Source: Rhizodiscina lignyota (lineage: Eukaryota > Ascomycota > Dothideomycetes > Aulographales > Rhizodiscinaceae). Taken from it: a stretch of 64,000 nucleotides of DNA. The translations under genes and the position numbers were made by a program. The first letter of the stretch is position 1, and every line of letters starts with the position of its first letter. Shown here in pieces: positions 45,421 through 57,112 of this stretch. The stretch lies in contig ML978123.1 of assembly GCA_010015805.1 (NCBI GenBank), positions 1,922,001 to 1,986,000 of the forward strand. Reading direction: 5' to 3'. Under the pieces are notes generated by a model. It searched no databases, was not told the origin of the DNA, and worked only from the letters and a program-made list of their open reading frames with translations.

Positions 45421-46856
45421 TTAATAGTCGTCTTCCACATTTCCCACCAAATCCACCATATCTTCTTCTCCGCTCTCTTCGCCTGCCTTGGTGACGAACG
45501 GATGCATCAATGCCTCTTTTGCTGTTATTCTCCTTTCAGGGTTCAACTCAAAGCACCTCTCCATGAAGCTCATCGCTTCTTTCTCATCCTTGCTCAGCTC
45601 CTCTACGCGGTTCCCACGATTATCCTTCCTTGACCGATCCGTGCTCCACAAGATGATCTTCTCGAAGCTATGCCCCACGTCTGAGTAGCTTGGTATGTTT
45701 GTTTCCATGATCTGTCCGTGCAACAGCGCAGCGTCGCGCATGCGCTTGCGTCCAAATATTGCTGTGAGCTCGAGAAGGGCGTCGATGTCGTCGGCCGAGT
45801 GGAAGAAGGGAAATCGCTTCGTCAGGAAAGTCAGCAGGATGACGCCGGCGCTCCATACGTCGATTCCTGTTGTTTGCTGGCTGCACTTGAAAAGCACTTC
45901 TGGTGCACGGAAACCACGGGTTCCAGCACGGTTCGCTCGTCGGCTATTTCGCTCGTCCTGCTTCGGGTAGCTTGGAACGGCATTGGGTGCTTTGACATAG
46001 GCGCTTGCGTAGACGCTATTGGCGATTTTCGATTTCCGCTCATAGGATTCAAGCGTGCAGTCACACTGACGCCAGTCCGTGCCTTCGCGCTCAGCCAGAC
46101 CAAAGTCGACGAGCACGCCGCGACCTTGCTTCGGAGAATAGAGGAAGTTGGTGGGTTTGATGTCGCGATGTAAAATGCCGTGATGATGCACTGCAGCTAG
46201 GGCAGTAAAGAGGCTCTGGAAGTAATTCCTCATTTCGCTGACGGTCATCTCTCGGAAGTACTCGCGAAAATCGCGGTGCTGGAAGAAGGGTAGAACGGCG
46301 ATGACTTGGTCATTGTGTCTAAAGGCAGTGATGAGTGGACAGATCGAGTCGCAATCGCGTAAGTCGTGAAGGAGTTCGAGCTCATTGAAAATGCGTATTG
46401 GGCTGCTGGTGACGTAGATTTTCTTGATCGCAACAAAGCGAGGTTTTCGCGACTGCGGACGATTTCGATGTCGTGGAGAGGACCATTTTGAGTCTCGGCG
46501 TTCGTCGTAATCCCAGGTGTTCTCAAACTCGTTATATCTAAGGTCTTCCGCCTTGTATACCGTGGAGAATGTGCCTGATGTTGCTGGTTAGCGGCCATTG
46601 TAACTTCGCGTTGTGGAAGCGGATACGGACCCTCGCCGATTCGATTGATTAGTCGATATTTTCCATTGATCTCATTGAAACTTTCCTCAAACTTTGCCAT
46701 GTCCTCTGCAACGGACTCCTCCACCTCTTCATCGCTCTCGTCTGAGGCTGCACAACCGCTACTCTCGGCCAGCGGGTCGCGACTTTCGTCAAGGACCGTC
46801 TCATTTTCGTCGCTCAGCGGCTCATCCTCATGTATCTGGATTTGTTGGTGAGCCAT
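45421..46856 (-). CDS. CDC7: Cdc7-type protein kinase (DDK catalytic subunit)
   Basis: With its Dbf4 partner, Cdc7 phosphorylates MCM helicase subunits to fire replication origins. Exons are 46631-46856 and 45421-46574, giving 459 residues; an in-frame ATG at 46877 would add seven. The intron (46575-46630) has an unusual gtccgt donor but restores the glycine loop IGEG-TFSTVYKA. Kinase landmarks in order: VAIKKIYVTSSP (lysine), ELELLHDLRDCDSICPLI, HRDIKPTNFLY, VDFGLAERE, GTRGFRAPEVLF (APE) and GIDVWSAGVILLTFL. An insert between DFG and APE is the usual Cdc7 kinase insert. The C-terminus is acidic (EESGEEDMVDLVGNVEDDY). It is transcribed away from the condensin gene across a 265-base shared promoter. 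Confidence 0.93.
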
Positions 46857-47121
46857 CCGTTGTGTGCGCATCTTCAATTGTTCCCAATCGTCTCATTCGA
46901 TCCTCCTCTTGTCTCGTACGCGTGACATTGAAGACCAGGGATGACATCGTCTGTTGAAGTTGTCGTTCCTAGCGGTGAGCTAAACCCGATTAGGCAAAAT
47001 GTACACAGACGCGTCTTCCACTTAAACAAGCAACAACATCATCGCCCACTACATCTTGCAACGCCCTCCCTTATCGTGCAGTGGCGACAAGAAACAGCTG
47101 GTTGCCTAGCTGCTCGCAATC
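46857..47121. promoter_or_regulatory. Divergent promoter of CDC7 and condensin CAP-D2 with two ACGCGT boxes
   Basis: ACGCGT occurs at 46918-46923 and 47009-47014, 91 bases apart, within the 265 bases separating the two start codons. This is the MluI cell-cycle box bound by MBF/DSC1-type Swi6 complexes. By chance the hexamer is expected about once in 4 kb. Both genes act in S phase and mitosis. Confidence 0.55.
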
Positions 47122-50100
47122 ATGGACGAACGCATCAATTTCGACATCAACGACTCACTTAAGCAATACCTAAGCGACCCCGCCTCTATCTCCACACCAG
47201 AGGCTTCCTCTGAGCTTATCGACTGCGAGAATGACCCCGAATCCCTCACAGCAACATTGATCAATACTTCTCTCAACCCTGTCGTCGACTCGGTTGCGGA
47301 GAACCCAGATGCGATAACGCGCAGCTACAACTTCGACACTCTGCAGTTTCTACTCAAGTGTGCCCCAACAGTTTCATTGTCTCAAATCAACAAGTATACA
47401 ACGGAGCCTGACTGTAAACTCTTCAAACTATCTAGATCTACATCATATATACCGCCGTCTATCCTTTCAAAAATCCTCGATGTCCTTGTCTCTGGAATAT
47501 CAACAGAAGCAGACCTGGTGCATGCGGACCTCGAGGCGGACGAGCAAGACTCGATACAACACCACAAACTGCTGCTTGAAATATTTGGCTTCCTGCTGCA
47601 ATGGGCTGTTGCTGCTGTCGAGACAAAAGCTGCCGAGAAGCCTGCATCGTCTACGGGTCCGCGTGGAAGAGGAGGAAAAGGCGGGAAGAAGTCGGGAGCG
47701 AACAAAGACGGAGGTTGGGATGCCTCTGCCCAGCTGCAGACCGCACTAGATGTGATGAGCAAAGTCCTCAAATTGAAGGTGTCCAGAATATTTGTGACAA
47801 CGTCGGAGCGGGACACATTCATCAGTCTGTTCACCCGGCCAGTGTACCTAATTCTGGAGAGTGAGGCTCGTGTCAAGAATACCACGATCCGAATGCACTG
47901 CTTCCGAGTTCTGTGCATTGCAGTAAAGCATCATGGACATGCTTTCGGTAGGTCCGTTCAATCCTATTATAATAGCACACTAATTATGTGAATCAATAGG
48001 CGCACAAACATCCATCATCCAGAATCTGTCATATTTCGAGCATCTATCGGAGCCAATGGCAGAGTTCTTACAGATCCTCTCCGAGCAATATGACTATCCT
48101 CAACTAGCCGAAGAGATCTTGAGGGAACTCAGCAACAAGGAGTTCAACAGCAACGATGCACGAGGACCGAAATCCGTTTCTACTTTCGTGAGCAAGATTT
48201 CGGAACTGGCGCCTCGGCTAGTCATCAAGCAAATGGCAGCCCTTGCGAAACTACTTGATAGCGAGGTACAGTACGCCGGCCTTCAAAGTCCGATTTTATC
48301 TGATGTCTGTTCTAGTCTTATACTTTGCGGTGTTCGATTATCGAAGTTTGTGGCAACTTGATCAGCATGCTTAGCCGACAAGAAGAGAGCGAACGAAGTG
48401 AGAACCACAAGGGACAGATGAACGCTTTCTTTGATGTCCTGGAAGAACGCTTCCTCGACATCAATCCATATTGCCGTTGCCGCGCGATCCAGGTGTATGT
48501 CAAACTATGTGACTTGGAGCAGAAGCATCCAAAGCGAAGGCAGACGGCAGCAGAATTAGCCACAAGAAGTCTGGAAGACAAGAGCAGCAATGTTCGTCGA
48601 AACGCTATCAAACTACTCGGAAAACTGGTTTCGAGTCATCCATTTGCTGTCATGCACGGTGGTCAACTGTCATTCCAAGAGTGGGATGCTCGACTTCAGG
48701 CAGTCGATGCGGAAATGAACGCACTAAAACCGCCTACGGAGTTGCAAGAGAAGCGGAAAGAGGATAATACAGTCGATGACGAATTGCTTGATGACGAGAC
48801 ACAAGTCGACAGGCCGGCTTCGCCTAAGCCATTGTCTGACGAGGAGAAGATGGCTGCTTTCAAGAAAGCTCAAGAGGAAGCGGCAACAGCAGAGATGATT
48901 AACAAGCTTCAGCTCACAAAGAGATATTATACCGAGGCGATCAAATTTATCGAAGTATTGCACGAGTCCTCACCCATCGTCACACAACTTCTTTCTTCGA
49001 AGAACAAATCTGAGGTCATTGAAGCCATGGACTACTTCGTTACGCTCGATGCGTACAAAGTTGAGACCGCCCGTACAGGCATCCGCCGCATGCTGCGCTT
49101 GATATGGACGAAGGGTAACTCCGACGAAGGAAAAGGAGTGCAAACTCATCTCATTGAGTGCTACAAAGGCCTCTTCTTCGACGCACCTGACTCGTTTAAC
49201 GCCAATGACGCCGCCAACTATGTAGCCCGGAACATGATCAGTCTAACCTTCGGCGCTACCCCAGCTGAGCTTACGAGCTTGGAACAGCTGTTGAGCACAA
49301 TGATGAAGGGTGAACTGATCAATGAGCTGGTCATTCAGAAGCTGTGGCAGGTTTATGGTGTGCAGCGGAAGGAAATCTCAAAAAACCAACGAAGAGGTGC
49401 AATCATTGTGCTAGGTATGCTAGCACTGGCAGACCCTGATATTGTTGTGAAAGAGATGGAGACTTGCCTTCGCGTCGGCCTTGGTGAGCTGGGCAGAAAA
49501 GACCTAAATTTGGCAAGATATACATGTATCGCCTTACGAAGGATCAATGCGGCTGCTGGAGGCGGGAAAGGGCCAAAAGATCCAAACGCTAAGGCCGCTA
49601 CAAAGTTGCCTAACGATCACGCCGTACTCGTCAGGCTGGCAGTGATCACTGAAGTTGTCACGGACAGCAAGGACTGGTTTGGTACTGCTGAACAATCCAT
49701 CGCTGCTATCTACGCACTAGCCAAGCATCCCGATACGCTGTGTTCAGACATCATTCGCAGAAAGACAAAGGTCGTCTTTACTCAGCCCGCGCGACGAGTT
49801 TCCAAGACACTAGAGGAACATGAAACTGGGGCTAGCGAACTGCCTTCGCCGCCGCCAGAGGAGTCTGAACTTGAGCAGCAGATACAGAACCCAGCGTTCT
49901 CTCTCTCACAGCTTCTGTTCATCGTGGGCCATGTTGCAATTAAACAGATTGTACATCTCGAGTTCTGCGAGCAAGATTTCAAGCGGAGAAAAGCGGAGAA
50001 GGAAGGCAAGAGCGCAAGCACTGCAGGTGCAGAAAAAGACAAGAGTCGAGCATCTATCGCACCGAATGCAACTGAATCTCCAAAGAAGAAGAAAGGCTCA

Positions 50101-51026
50101 AAAACAAAAGAGGACAAACAGCCGGCAGAGGAACAGGATGAGCTCGACTTGATGGCTGGCACGACCGAAGACGACTTCATGGAAGCTCTTGCTCATATTA
50201 GAGAGCGCGAGTTGTTGTACGGGCCAAACTCACTACTCGCGAACTTTGGTCCATTGGTTGCTGAGGTCTGCGCGAACAACACTACCTACGCGGACCCTAC
50301 GCTACAAGCGCAAGCAGCCCTTTGCATGGCGAAGCTCATGTGCGTCAGCTCTGAGTACTGTGAGCGTAATCTAGGCCTTCTCATCACCATTCTCGAGAAA
50401 TCGTCGGATCCTGTTGTGCGTAGCAACCTAGTCGTGGCGTTAGGGGACATGGCCGTGTGCTTCAACCACCTTATCGATGAGAATACTGACTTTTTGTATC
50501 GCCGGCTGAACGATAGTGATGCAAGCGTCAAGCGCACTTGCCTCATGACTCTGACATTCCTGATTCTAGCAGGGCAAGTCAAGGTGAAGGGCCAACTGGG
50601 CGAGATGGCGAAGTGCGTGGAGGACGAGGATAAACGTATCGCGGATATGGGGAGGATGTTCTTCACCGAGCTGGCGACGAAGGACAACGCGGTATACAAC
50701 CAGTTTGTCGACATGTTTAGCGTGTTGAGTGCGGACGAAGCATTAGATGAAGATGCGTTCAAGAGGATCATGCGATTTTTGACTGGGTTTATTGAGAAGG
50801 TACGTCGACTGGGCGGAGCAAAAGTCTATCGGAGCATTATTAACTGTGGGAATAGGACAAGCATGCGAAACAACTGGCTTCGAAGCTTGCAGCGAGACTT
50901 CCGAGATGTAGTACGGAAAGGCAGTGGAATGATGTTGCATTTGCGCTTGGGCTACTCCAACATAAGGATGAGGAGGTTCAGAAAGTTATCAGTGAAGGCT
51001 TTAAACTGGTTCAGGCACAAGCATAA
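47122..51026 (+). CDS. CND1: Condensin complex subunit 1 (CAP-D2 / Cnd1 / Ycs4)
   Basis: CAP-D2 is a HEAT-repeat subunit of condensin, which compacts chromosomes in mitosis. Exons are 47122-47947, 48000-48265, 48316-50799 and 50856-51026, giving 1248 residues. The N-terminal condensin domain is in exons 1-2; a basic Gly/Lys loop (RGRGGKGGKKSGANK) sits near residue 195. HEAT repeats run through SYTLRCSIIEVCGNLISML, CRCRAIQVYVKLC and NVRRNAIKLLGKLV. The C-terminal Cnd1 domain is clear (LTFLILAGQVKVKGQLGEMAKCVED). The last exon gives KHAKQLASKLAARLP, QWNDVAFALGLL and HKDEEVQKVISEGFK. Without the last intron the frame gives a nonsensical basic end. All phases agree. Confidence 0.95.
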
Positions 51027-51329
51027 AACGGAGGTTTCGTACAAATGATACCATGAATGTGTATATTCCGAAAGTGTGTACGAATCAACATGTTCACCAT
51101 AAAAGGGCTTGTGACCATCGTTTAGTTGATGAAAGTAATGTGCCAACGTCTAAGGAGTCTACATAAGGTATGCTCCATGGGAAAATAGGGGCCCTTTCCC
51201 ACAACCGTTACGATAGCGCATCATGACTTGCAATCAATAATCATCGCCAGCTTGAATGGATGTGTAAAACCGACATCGTGTAACACCGGTCTCTTTAACA
51301 GTTCGTTAATGCAATAGACTTTCATAACA
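51027..51329. other. Convergent 3' flanks, 303 bases
   Basis: Nothing supported between the condensin and Cic1-like genes. Confidence 0.5.
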
Positions 51330-52809
51330 TTAGACTTTCACCGCCTTTGCCTTCTTCGTTATACCCTGCTCCTTCAGCGGTGCTTCCTGTGACCGCTTCT
51401 CGGCTACATCAGTTGTCGTAGAATTGCTTTCTCTCGCCTTCAGCTTTTGCTTCTTCAACCTCTCTTTCCTCTGCGCGTCCTCCGCGGCATCATCACTCTT
51501 CGATGTCTTGGTCTTCTTCGCAGGTTGCTCATCAGATGCGACATCTGGCTTTCGCTTCTTCTTGGACATGTTCTTCTCCTCAGACTCAGGCACGTCGACA
51601 TCATCCTCACCAGCAGTCAACAGCTTTCTCTTGCTACCTTTCAGCTTCTTCTTCTTGCCCTTTTCGCCTTCGGGGAGCTCCAACTTTTCGTCCAGTACGT
51701 CCTTCTCGCTCAGCCACAACTCGTTCGCCAGCCACACAGGTAGAGCCATGGTATTGGGGCCCTTGAGATGTATCGACCGCATATTCTTCCAGCCTTGCGG
51801 GATGTACTTTTCCATCATACCCTTACACACTGCCTCTACGTTCTCTGACACAGCATCCAGCTCCATCCCAGCATGTGCAACTTTAATTGCTGTGGTTGCC
51901 GAAGGACTGAGATGGAGAAGTGCGGAGTTAAGTGCACGCTCAATCTCTCGTGCGATCGTCTCTGCCGTACCAACATTAGGCGAGCCTCTCGATCCATCCT
52001 CAGCGGTCTCCCTCTTTCTCTTCTGGCCCAGCGAGTCCTTCTCTGCCTTCGTCCTTCCCTTTTTGTTGCCCGACAATTCGACAGGTATCGGCCGCTTTTC
52101 ACCGCCTTTGTAGAAGATCTTTCCGAGCGTTTGCGGGAGACTTGTAACAATGCGCTCATCTGCAAGGAAGATGTCATGTTGCGCAGCGAGCTGGCGTTTT
52201 GACTCGAACGATTTGTACTTTGCATTCAGCTTCGAGATGCCAATGACACGCGAGATAGACGGGCGTAGATGTGGCGGGAATTCGGGAGACGCAACGATGT
52301 CTTTGTATGCCCGTTGAGGATCGGCCGTTATGAGACATATCCGTGTGGGTGCGGTGGCAGTGGCCGAGAGTGTGTGCAAGGGATGCGGAAGAGTGCTGCG
52401 GCGATTGAAAGTCAGCGCAAATTCAGACTTTGCATCCATGTCGTAGAGATGCATCGCCATAATATTCTAGGACCTACATTGTGGCTGGTTTCAAGCGTTT
52501 CTTGTCGACGATGTGCTTCTTCGTTGTGACGATCATCCATATTGGCTCTTTTTCCTCCAAAGACGCATCGTCCTCACCCGAAGACTCCGAATCGGCTGGC
52601 AATAGGCTCTTCTTGTTTGAACTTGAACTCAGCTCGTTTTGGCTCTTCTTCATGTGCTTGAGGAGGGAGTCCGCCGCTCGTTGGACCTTTGCGCAAAGTC
52701 AGCCAAGTTTAGTAGTAGTATAGGATCATTGCGCTACCTGATTAAGGTCCAATTGGTACGGCGACCCTTCCGTAACTTTGGGTGTCAAGGCTTTCGAGTC
52801 GACCGCCAT
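51330..52809 (-). CDS. CIC1: Ribosomal L1-domain protein, Cic1/Utp30/RSL1D1-like
   Basis: Cic1 is a nucleolar assembly factor for the large ribosomal subunit, bound to pre-rRNA around ITS2. Minus-strand exons are 52738-52809, 52478-52686 and 51330-52395, giving 448 residues. The L1 domain spans about 25-265: VQRAADSLLKHM, IWMIVTTKKHIVDKKRLKPATITLPHPLH, RICLITADPQRAYKD, RVIGISKLNAKYKSFESKRQL, HDIFLADERIVTSLPQTLGKIFY, and later RSIHLKGPNTMALPVW. The last ~170 residues are highly Lys/Glu-rich with several nuclear-type patches (KGKKKKLKGSKRK; MSKKKRKPD; KKTKTSK). Introns: 52687-52737 and 52396-52477. The assignment to Cic1 rather than Utp30 rests on length and the basic tail. Confidence 0.88.
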
Positions 52810-53875
52810 TGTGAAATGTTTGTTGCCACTGGATATGGATGTCGATAATTTGCGACTTGAAATTTTGAGACGCAGAAAAAGTGTCGCTCATGAGCCGAGG
52901 TTCTGCCGCAAAAGCCAATCATAGCCGTGGTGAGGAACAAGGGTCTTGAATATGCATGCAAGACGACTAAGACTAAGCATTGATCTCTTTCGTGAGCTCC
53001 ATAGCGTAGCGTATTTCTTCTATTCCATTTTGGGTACCTTGGTCTAGATTCAGAACTCAACATATTGTCTTCTCCATTACTATACTCCCGTATAACGTAT
53101 GTATCTTGCCTTTTCTTTCACGTCCCCTACGAATTTAGAGTAACATTCCACCGACTTTCCGCACGTTGCACTTCTTAGGGTCGTGCAAGATTCTGCGTCA
53201 TTCACGCCATCCTTACATGACGAATCAAACCGATGTGCCAGAAGTTGTGGCCAATATATAATTGTGGTGTACCGTCCAAATTTATGCCAAGAAGAGCGGA
53301 GAAGAACTTACCATGTTTTCCCTCCCATCGGTCTTTTTCCCGAGCATCCCGCCGGCAAAAGCTGGTAATGCGGACGGGGTTCTCGTAGGGCTGCATGGCT
53401 TCGAGAACATGATGCAGAGGTGAAGAAGATAAGTTATTCAAAATAGTACTAGGAAATAATGACCTTGAAGTCGTCGTATACCCGCCATGTTCCTCGCGCA
53501 CAGTATCGAAGACGAGCTCGGCAGCCGCGGAATTATCGCCACAGGGGGTCTTGGAATCCGATATCAGTTTACCGCTGCATCGTCGGCGGCCGTCCAAGCA
53601 TCCCGCGATGTACCCCCGGCATCGCGGTCAGAATGAAGTTGAACCCCGCAAAGTTACCCCCACCGTGGTCGTCTTCGCTCTCAAATAGCCCGTGTACTTC
53701 ACTACAATGGCAGGTGGCTTAATCCGAGCGGCAAGTTATCTAGAAAAGCCGAAGAGATCTTTGGAAGTATTAAGCTCGAGATGGACCCTGGCCGCGGGTC
53801 CAGCCCGAAATTGAGTTCGCTCTTAGCAGTCCCGTCTTTTGACCCATACATATTCAACGAAGACAAACATCCAAC
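52810..53875. other. Divergent promoter region, about 1 kb
   Basis: Between the Cic1-like gene and the KARI-like gene. Overlapping frames at 53.2-53.7 kb on both strands lack motifs. A short plus-strand frame from about 53489 (MFLAHSIEDELGSRGIIATG) is protein-like for some 45 codons but leads nowhere. Confidence 0.4.
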
Positions 53876-55140
53876 ATGAGCGCAAGGTTGTTCTATGACA
53901 AAGACTGCAGTCTTGCACCCCTCGAGGGAAAGACGATTGTCTTCATCGGCTACGGGAACCAAGGTCGCGCGCAAGCTTTGAATTTGGTAAACCTCCGTGA
54001 CAGGCCCTGCTTCGATGTTAGCGCTTAACCAAGTGCAGCGTGATACAATCAAATCGGAAAAACTCTCTCCAGTGCCCAAGATCGTTATCGCGAACACGAA
54101 AGATTCGTACGCGTCGAAAGCGGATGAGGATGGCTTTGGATTCACCTCCGACTGGGCGACAGCTGCGTCGGAAGCTGATGTGCTCTTCCTTCTTGTCCCA
54201 GATCAGGTATCTTATAGAGATCTATATCCGCACTTTGCCGGTATCTAATCCGACCTAAGGTACAACCGGGGCTTTTTAACGAATCGATTGCGCCGAGTCT
54301 GAAGAAGACATGCGCTGTTGTCGTCGCCAGCGGATATAATGCCTTTTATAAGTTTCTGAATATCGCTCCTTCGAACGACGTCGTTATGGTCGCTCCTCGC
54401 ATGATTGGCACCTCGGTTCGCAGTAGATACGAGAGTGGTCAGGGCTTCCCATGCTTTGTTTCCGTGGAGCAGGACGGCACTGGGAAGGCCTGGGATGTAG
54501 CTCTGGCATTGTGCCGCGGCATTGGCGCTACAAAAGGAGGCGTGATCGAGTCGTCAGCAAAGGAAGAGACGTTGATGGATCTATTTGCTGAACAAGCGAT
54601 CTGGCCGGCTATAATCGCGACTTTCCGAGAGGCGTATTCCGCATTGAAGGCATATGGTTGTTCTGACGAGGCTCTGGTACATGAGCTGTGGCTGAGCAAG
54701 GAACCTGTATGCTCTGCAATCAGAGTGCATTGATCCATTGTTTGGACGCTGATAGTGAAATAATCGTAGGCTGAGGTGTTCGAGAAGTGTGCTGATGATG
54801 GCTTCATTCGACAACTGATACATCACAGCTCTGTTAGGTGAGAATTTTCGACATTCCATTGGCTGTCTAATCCAAGGACATACTGACATGACCCAGTCAA
54901 TATGGCCAGCTCAAGGGTAGCATGGAAGTCGACGTTGGCCCTCTAAAGAAGGAGTTTAAGAGGGTTGCTGAGGATCGTATTCTCTCGGGGGCGTTCGCAG
55001 AGGAATTCATGGGGCTCGACAAGAATGGCCCTGGTGTCGAGAAGGCATTGGAGAGCCTGTACGAGAAAGCCAACCAGACTGAACTTGCAGAGGGAGAGGT
55101 CAGAGTGAGAGAAAGGCTCGGATTGAAATCGTCAAATTAA
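53876..55140 (+). CDS. Ketol-acid reductoisomerase-like protein with altered active-site motifs
   Basis: Five exons: 53876-53986, 54039-54206, 54260-54706, 54770-54837 and 54897-55140, giving 345 residues, the size of short class I enzymes. KARI makes dihydroxy acids in valine/isoleucine synthesis. The NADP-binding start is typical ([17 protein letters not shown], 21-37), as is [13 protein letters not shown]. The magnesium-binding [12 protein letters not shown] keeps Asp200 and Glu204. However, the usual HGFN is SGYN (117-120) and the usual APKGPGH is APRMIGT (138-144), so the catalytic-loop histidine and lysine are changed. There is no obvious mitochondrial leader, unlike fungal Ilv5. It is probably a paralogue with another substrate, perhaps in secondary metabolism (inference). 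All introns are GT-AG and phases close. Confidence 0.88.
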
Positions 55141-55534
55141 AACCGTATCTGAGGAGAAAACCGAGTTTTACATGCATCTAGATGTATTTGTAGAGTCGAC
55201 TGTTTGGCCATCAGCAACGCCAAACTTGACGTGATGACACAGTAAATGAAATCTCCGATGTCTCATGATGATGTTTGAACTTGCAACTTGACAAAACGAA
55301 TTTTAAACTCGAGTTTTAGGTTCTCCGAAGAGCTCGATTGGATTTTACTTGGAGATTGTTGATGAGCACATTGTCTAGACGAAGGAGGCAGTCAAATATC
55401 TTGGCGTGAAGCGGAGTGTGAGATCTTCCGACCCGACCACCCATTTTCGCAAGCGCACAATTTGGCGATGTTGGATTGACATCCTACGACTAATTCAACA
55501 ACAACATATCGACCCTTCCTCGAGACCGAGCAAG
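55141..55534. other. Intergenic before RPL16
   Basis: 394 bases; RPL16 promoter. No further feature recognised. Confidence 0.45.
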
Positions 55535-56500
55535 ATGTCGACCTTCGAACCAGTCGTATGTATTCACTGTATCTCAAGTCAGCGGCTGTAGCACACCGCT
55601 CGACGCACATATTTCGATGTCAACGGCTAACCACCTTCACCTCACAGATCGTGATCGATGGCAAGGGACATCTTCTTGGTCGTCTTGCCAGCATAGTGGC
55701 TAAGCAGCTGCTCAATGGCCAAAAGATTGTCGTTGTCCGATGCGAGGCTCTTAACATCTCTGGAGAGTTCTTCCGCGCGAAACGTACGTCGAACCTTTCC
55801 CCACAAGCCGCTAGATATTGGCGAACTACGACTCTGCACAACATTATCACCTTTGAATGATTGCTGATATAAATTGTGAAACAGTGAAGTACCAGGCGTT
55901 CCTTCGCAAGCAGACTCGCTTCAATCCTACCCGTGGTGGTCAGTTCCTCTCAATGCCCTTGCACTCCAAATAAGCACTGCCATACTGGCAGACAGCAGGG
56001 CGCTGTGTAATCGGACGAGCTCTAATGTCCTAACTAGGTCCATTCCACTTCCGTGCACCGTCCAAGATGTTCTGGCGAACCGTCCGAGGCATGATCCCGC
56101 ACAAGACTTCTCGCGGAGCCGCAGCATTGCAGCGCCTAAAGACCTTCGAGGGCATTCCCCCACCATACGATCGCAAGAAGCGCATGGTTGTCCCGCAGGC
56201 ACTGAGGGTTCTGAGGTTGAGGCCTGGTCGCAAGTACTGCACAGTTGGTAGGCTGGGCCATGAGTTTGGTTGGAAATACCAGGATGTCGTTGCCAGGTAC
56301 GTCACTACTACCATCATTAAATTAGATGTGGGAAGGAATCAGTGTGCTAATAGGAGAGCAGGCTCGAGGAGAGGAGAAAGATCAAGGGCGCGGCGTACTA
56401 CGAGCGCAAGAAGGCCGCCAGGAAGCAGCTTGCGGACGCGAAGAAGAATGTTTCCGTGGATGACAAGACGAAGAAGCAGCTCGCACAATACGGATACTAG
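55535..56500 (+). CDS. RPL16: 60S ribosomal protein L16 (uL13)
   Basis: A core protein of the large subunit. Five exons: 55535-55555 (MSTFEPV), 55648-55783, 55885-55938, 56038-56296 and 56362-56500, giving 202 residues, as in other fungi. Family blocks in order: [134 protein letters not shown]. Each block runs across an intron without loss, which confirms the splices. Early introns in a ribosomal gene are usual. I looked for box C/D snoRNA motifs in the introns and found none that convince. Confidence 0.96.
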
Positions 56501-57112
56501 ACTGCAAATCGGTGAGAATTGCAGATGGCCGGAAGGTGCAGTTCTTGTTTGTCTGGATGGATGCAGAACGTGGAGGCAATGAATTCATTCACACACCGCT
56601 TGTGTATTACGGATCGACATGGCGGAGTTTGAAAACCTTTCTGATCCTTGCATCGGCTTCATAAATGCATTAAGAGGCATCAACCAATGATACCTTTACT
56701 CCTCCTTACACTGCGGTGATCATCTGATACTCCGCACACCTGAGCCACTTCCGCGACCCTTTTCTTCCCATCTCAATATGACAATAAGCCATATGTGCCG
56801 GACATGTTTGTGGTTTTTCTTCTTCTATATTAGTTCTAGCCGACGTTAGGGAGAATCCGAGGTCGCTCGGCCTTGCGGAGCTGCTGCCGAAGTTGGACAA
56901 GCTTAGCTTCGAAGTCTCCGCAAGACTGGCATTCGGAATTCGGAAACTACATACATCTACAAAGCAGAGCTCTCTTCCCTCTCAAGACCTTTTGTAATTT
57001 CAAGAAGCATAAATATAGAGGCGTAATTGCAAGTTTCTCCTCCTTTAATACTGTTTTTGTAGTACGAGTCGCGAACTACACTTTTGGAGCTCTCCTTCGG
57101 ATTCCCCGCAAA
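56501..57112. other. Intergenic, 612 bases
   Basis: RPL16 3' flank and promoter of the acyl-CoA synthetase. No gene supported. Confidence 0.45.

Noticed and set aside
53489-53637. Short plus-strand frame upstream of the KARI-like gene
   Set aside because: Protein-like for about 45 codons but ends in a stop, with no splice link to the downstream exons.
55556-56361. snoRNA genes in RPL16 introns
   Set aside because: Common in ribosomal-protein introns, but no convincing box C and box D pair was found.
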